This document shows, one piece after another, positions 62,523-64,000 of a stretch of 64,000 bases of DNA. Source of the stretch: Limnohabitans sp. Hippo3 (GTDB lineage: Bacteria; Pseudomonadota; Gammaproteobacteria; Burkholderiales; Burkholderiaceae_C); assembly GCF_003063665.1 (NCBI RefSeq), contig NZ_NESF01000001.1, forward strand, positions 124,001-188,000. The letters are read 5' to 3'. Below the pieces are notes generated by a model. The model did not search any database, was not told where the DNA came from, and saw only the letters and a list, made by a program, of their open reading frames with translations. The position numbers and the translations under genes are program-made. The stretch's first letter is position 1. Each line of letters begins with the position of its first letter.

Positions 62523-63508
62523 TGTCCAAACCTTCCATTCTGGTGGCCCGCGCCATCTTTCCCGAGGTCCTGCAGTCTTTGGCTCAGGTGTTTGAAGTCG
62601 AGAGCAACCAGGCCGACGAGGTCTGGTCTGCCGCCGAGCTCACCCGCCGCATGCAGGGCAAAGCGGGGGCTTTGACCACGGGCAGTGAGCGCATCGACGC
62701 GGCGCTCTTGCAGGCCAACCCGCAACTGCGCATCGTGGCCAACATGGCCGTGGGCTACAACAACTTCGACGTGCCCGCCATGACCGCTGCGGGCGTGGTC
62801 GCCACCAACACCCCCGATGTGTTGACTGAGACCACGGCCGACTTTGGCTTTGCGCTCTTGATGGCCACGGCCCGGCGCGTGACCGAGAGCGAGCATTACC
62901 TGCGAGCTGGCTTGTGGAAGAAGTGGAGCTACGACATGTTTGCGGGGGCCGAGGTGCATGGCTCGACCCTGGGCATCATCGGCATGGGGCGCATCGGACA
63001 AGGCATTGCCCGCCGTGCGGCGCATGGCTTTGGCATGAAGGTCATCTACCACAACCGTTCGCGCCTGAGCGCCGATCTCGAAGCCGAGTGCAAGGCCACT
63101 TATGTGTCCAAGCAAGCGCTGCTGCAGACCGCTGACCATGTGATGTTGGTCGTGCCTTACAGCGCCGAGTCGCACCACACCATTGGCGCGGCCGAGCTGG
63201 CCCAGATGAAACCCACCGCCACGCTGGTGAACATTGCCCGTGGTGGCATCGTGGACGATGCGGCCCTGGCCAAGGCCTTGGCGGCGCGGCAAATCGCCGC
63301 CGCAGGCATCGATGTGTTCGAGGGTGAGCCCTCTGTGCACCCCGACTTGCTGAAAGTCCCCAATGTGGTCCTGACCCCCCACATCGCCAGCGCCACCATC
63401 AAGACCCGCAAGGCCATGGCCCAGCTGGCCGCCGACAACCTGGTCGCCTACCTGACCCGTGGCCAGGCCTTGACCCCCTTGAACACCCTACCAGGCGCCG
63501 CTGCATGA
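62519..63508 (+). CDS. D-isomer 2-hydroxyacid dehydrogenase (glyoxylate/hydroxypyruvate reductase-like)
   Basis: 329 residues. NAD-binding motif GSTLGIIGMGRIGQGIARRA; catalytic Arg in VNIARGGIVDD, Glu in DVFEGEPSVHPDLL, and His in LTPHIASAT. The overall pattern is that of GyaR/GhrB enzymes that reduce glyoxylate or hydroxypyruvate. The start (ATG at 62519, or the next codon) overlaps the carrier stop, so the two are coupled; a transporter for an organic acid and a dehydrogenase would fit together. Its stop overlaps the rmuC start (ATGA at 63505-63508). Confidence 0.9.
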   Translation: MMSKPSILVARAIFPEVLQSLAQVFEVESNQADEVWSAAELTRRMQGKAGALTTGSERIDAALLQANPQLRIVANMAVGYNNFDVPAMTAAGVVATNTPDVLTETTADFGFALLMATARRVTESEHYLRAGLWKKWSYDMFAGAEVHGSTLGIIGMGRIGQGIARRAAHGFGMKVIYHNRSRLSADLEAECKATYVSKQALLQTADHVMLVVPYSAESHHTIGAAELAQMKPTATLVNIARGGIVDDAALAKALAARQIAAAGIDVFEGEPSVHPDLLKVPNVVLTPHIASATIKTRKAMAQLAADNLVAYLTRGQALTPLNTLPGAAA

Positions 63509-64000
63509 GTGAATGGGTGCTGCTGGCCCTGGGCGGGCTGAATGTGTTGCTGTTGCTGGGGCTGTGGCGTCGCTCCACAGCCACCCCTGATGCGCAGAGT
63601 GCGCAAAACGCTCAGGATCTGCGTGCCGCCGAGCAAACCGCTTGGCAGCAACAGCAGTTTGCTGCTGTGCTGGCCCAGACCGAGCGGCTGGAACGTGAGC
63701 TGCGCACCGAGATCAGCCAGTCGGGCGTGCAAGGCCGCCAAGAGGCCATGCAGACCCTCACCTTGTTCCAGCAATCGCTGCTGCAGCAAAGCGCAGAAGC
63801 CACCCGCACGCAAAACCAGCAAATTGACGCGCTGGCCCAGCAACTGGCCTTGCTGCAAAAAAGCCTGACCGACAGCCTGGCCCAACAGGTCAATGCGCTG
63901 TCGGAAGCCAATGCCCGGCGCCTGACCGAGATGCGCGGCACCATGGAAACCCAGCTGGCCCAGCTGCAGCAAAGCAATGCCGCCAAACTGGACGAAATGC
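63505..64000 (+). CDS. rmuC: DNA recombination protein RmuC, 5' part
   Basis: About 165 residues are visible, and the frame runs off the end of the window. One N-terminal membrane helix (Trp-Val-Leu-Leu-Ala-Leu-Gly-Gly) precedes a long Gln/Ala/Leu-rich coiled coil. The region near the edge, NARRLTEMRGTMETQLAQLQ, is the conserved entry to the RmuC nuclease-like domain, which lies beyond the window. RmuC limits DNA inversions at short repeats in E. coli. The start is set by the ATGA overlap with the previous gene. Confidence 0.88.
   Translation, partial: MSEWVLLALGGLNVLLLLGLWRRSTATPDAQSAQNAQDLRAAEQTAWQQQQFAAVLAQTERLERELRTEISQSGVQGRQEAMQTLTLFQQSLLQQSAEATRTQNQQIDALAQQLALLQKSLTDSLAQQVNALSEANARRLTEMRGTMETQLAQLQQSNAAKLDEM

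Overview
The window looks like a chromosomal segment of a beta-proteobacterium of the order Burkholderiales, most probably family Comamonadaceae (Limnohabitans, Rhodoferax or Polaromonas-like). The reasons are the high-GC codon use, the gene order trigger factor - clpP - clpX - lon, two complete branched-chain-type (Liv) ABC transporter cassettes, a phasin gene (polyhydroxyalkanoate storage), a DUF3149-like micro-protein, and the general gene content. I see no phage, transposase, integron or CRISPR array. This is inference from gene content; no search was run.

Layout. 1-5685: the 3' end of a giant YDG/MBG-repeat adhesin, two small related secreted proteins (one with an HELRH zincin-like motif, the other a paralogue without it) and a periplasmic amino-acid-type binding protein. 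5700-13400: a PAS/sigma-54 activator, a candidate -24/-12 promoter and a Liv-type transporter operon ending in an alpha/beta hydrolase. REP/REPIN-like palindromes lie at both ends of this cluster and inside it. 13414-17883: ferrochelatase, a HAD phosphatase, a glutathione S-transferase and two squalene-synthase-family enzymes in tandem. 17903-22268: an RND efflux adaptor and pump behind a strong promoter with an operator-like palindrome. 22384-28485: tRNA-Leu and the proteostasis genes tig, clpP, clpX and lon. 28536-31599: tRNA-Gly x2, tRNA-Cys, a cupin protein, an HTTM-type membrane protein with a partner, a small basic protein, a MAPEG protein and tRNA-Leu.

31618-43733: a conserved acidic protein, a UMF1-type MFS transporter, murI, class I fumarase, a UPF0114 membrane protein, acs, gamma-glutamyltransferase, a short-chain dehydrogenase, cfa, a DUF3149 micro-protein and a DUF423 protein. 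43861-46185: ahpC-ahpF. 46230-52326 (minus strand): an iron/heme uptake gene set of ferric-iron binding protein, TonB-dependent siderophore receptor, PiuC-type hydroxylase, tonB, exbB, exbD and hemP, with a Fur-box-like site at its upstream end. 52407-54227: a patatin lipoprotein and a phasin with a candidate PhaR operator. 54297-59750: a coupled run of histone-deacetylase-like hydrolase, hotdog thioesterase, nitroreductase, a LivH-LivM fusion permease and two Liv ATPases, with no binding protein. 59859-64000: pncB, a citrate/Na+:H+ antiporter-like carrier, a 2-hydroxyacid dehydrogenase and the 5' part of rmuC.

The most system-like observations are: the compact sigma-54/Liv/hydrolase cluster bordered by REP elements; the adhesin-linked pair of small secreted proteins; the HTTM membrane protein with its overlapping partner; and the HDAC-thioesterase-nitroreductase-LivHM-fusion operon. 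ATGA stop/start overlaps are frequent and were used to choose many starts.
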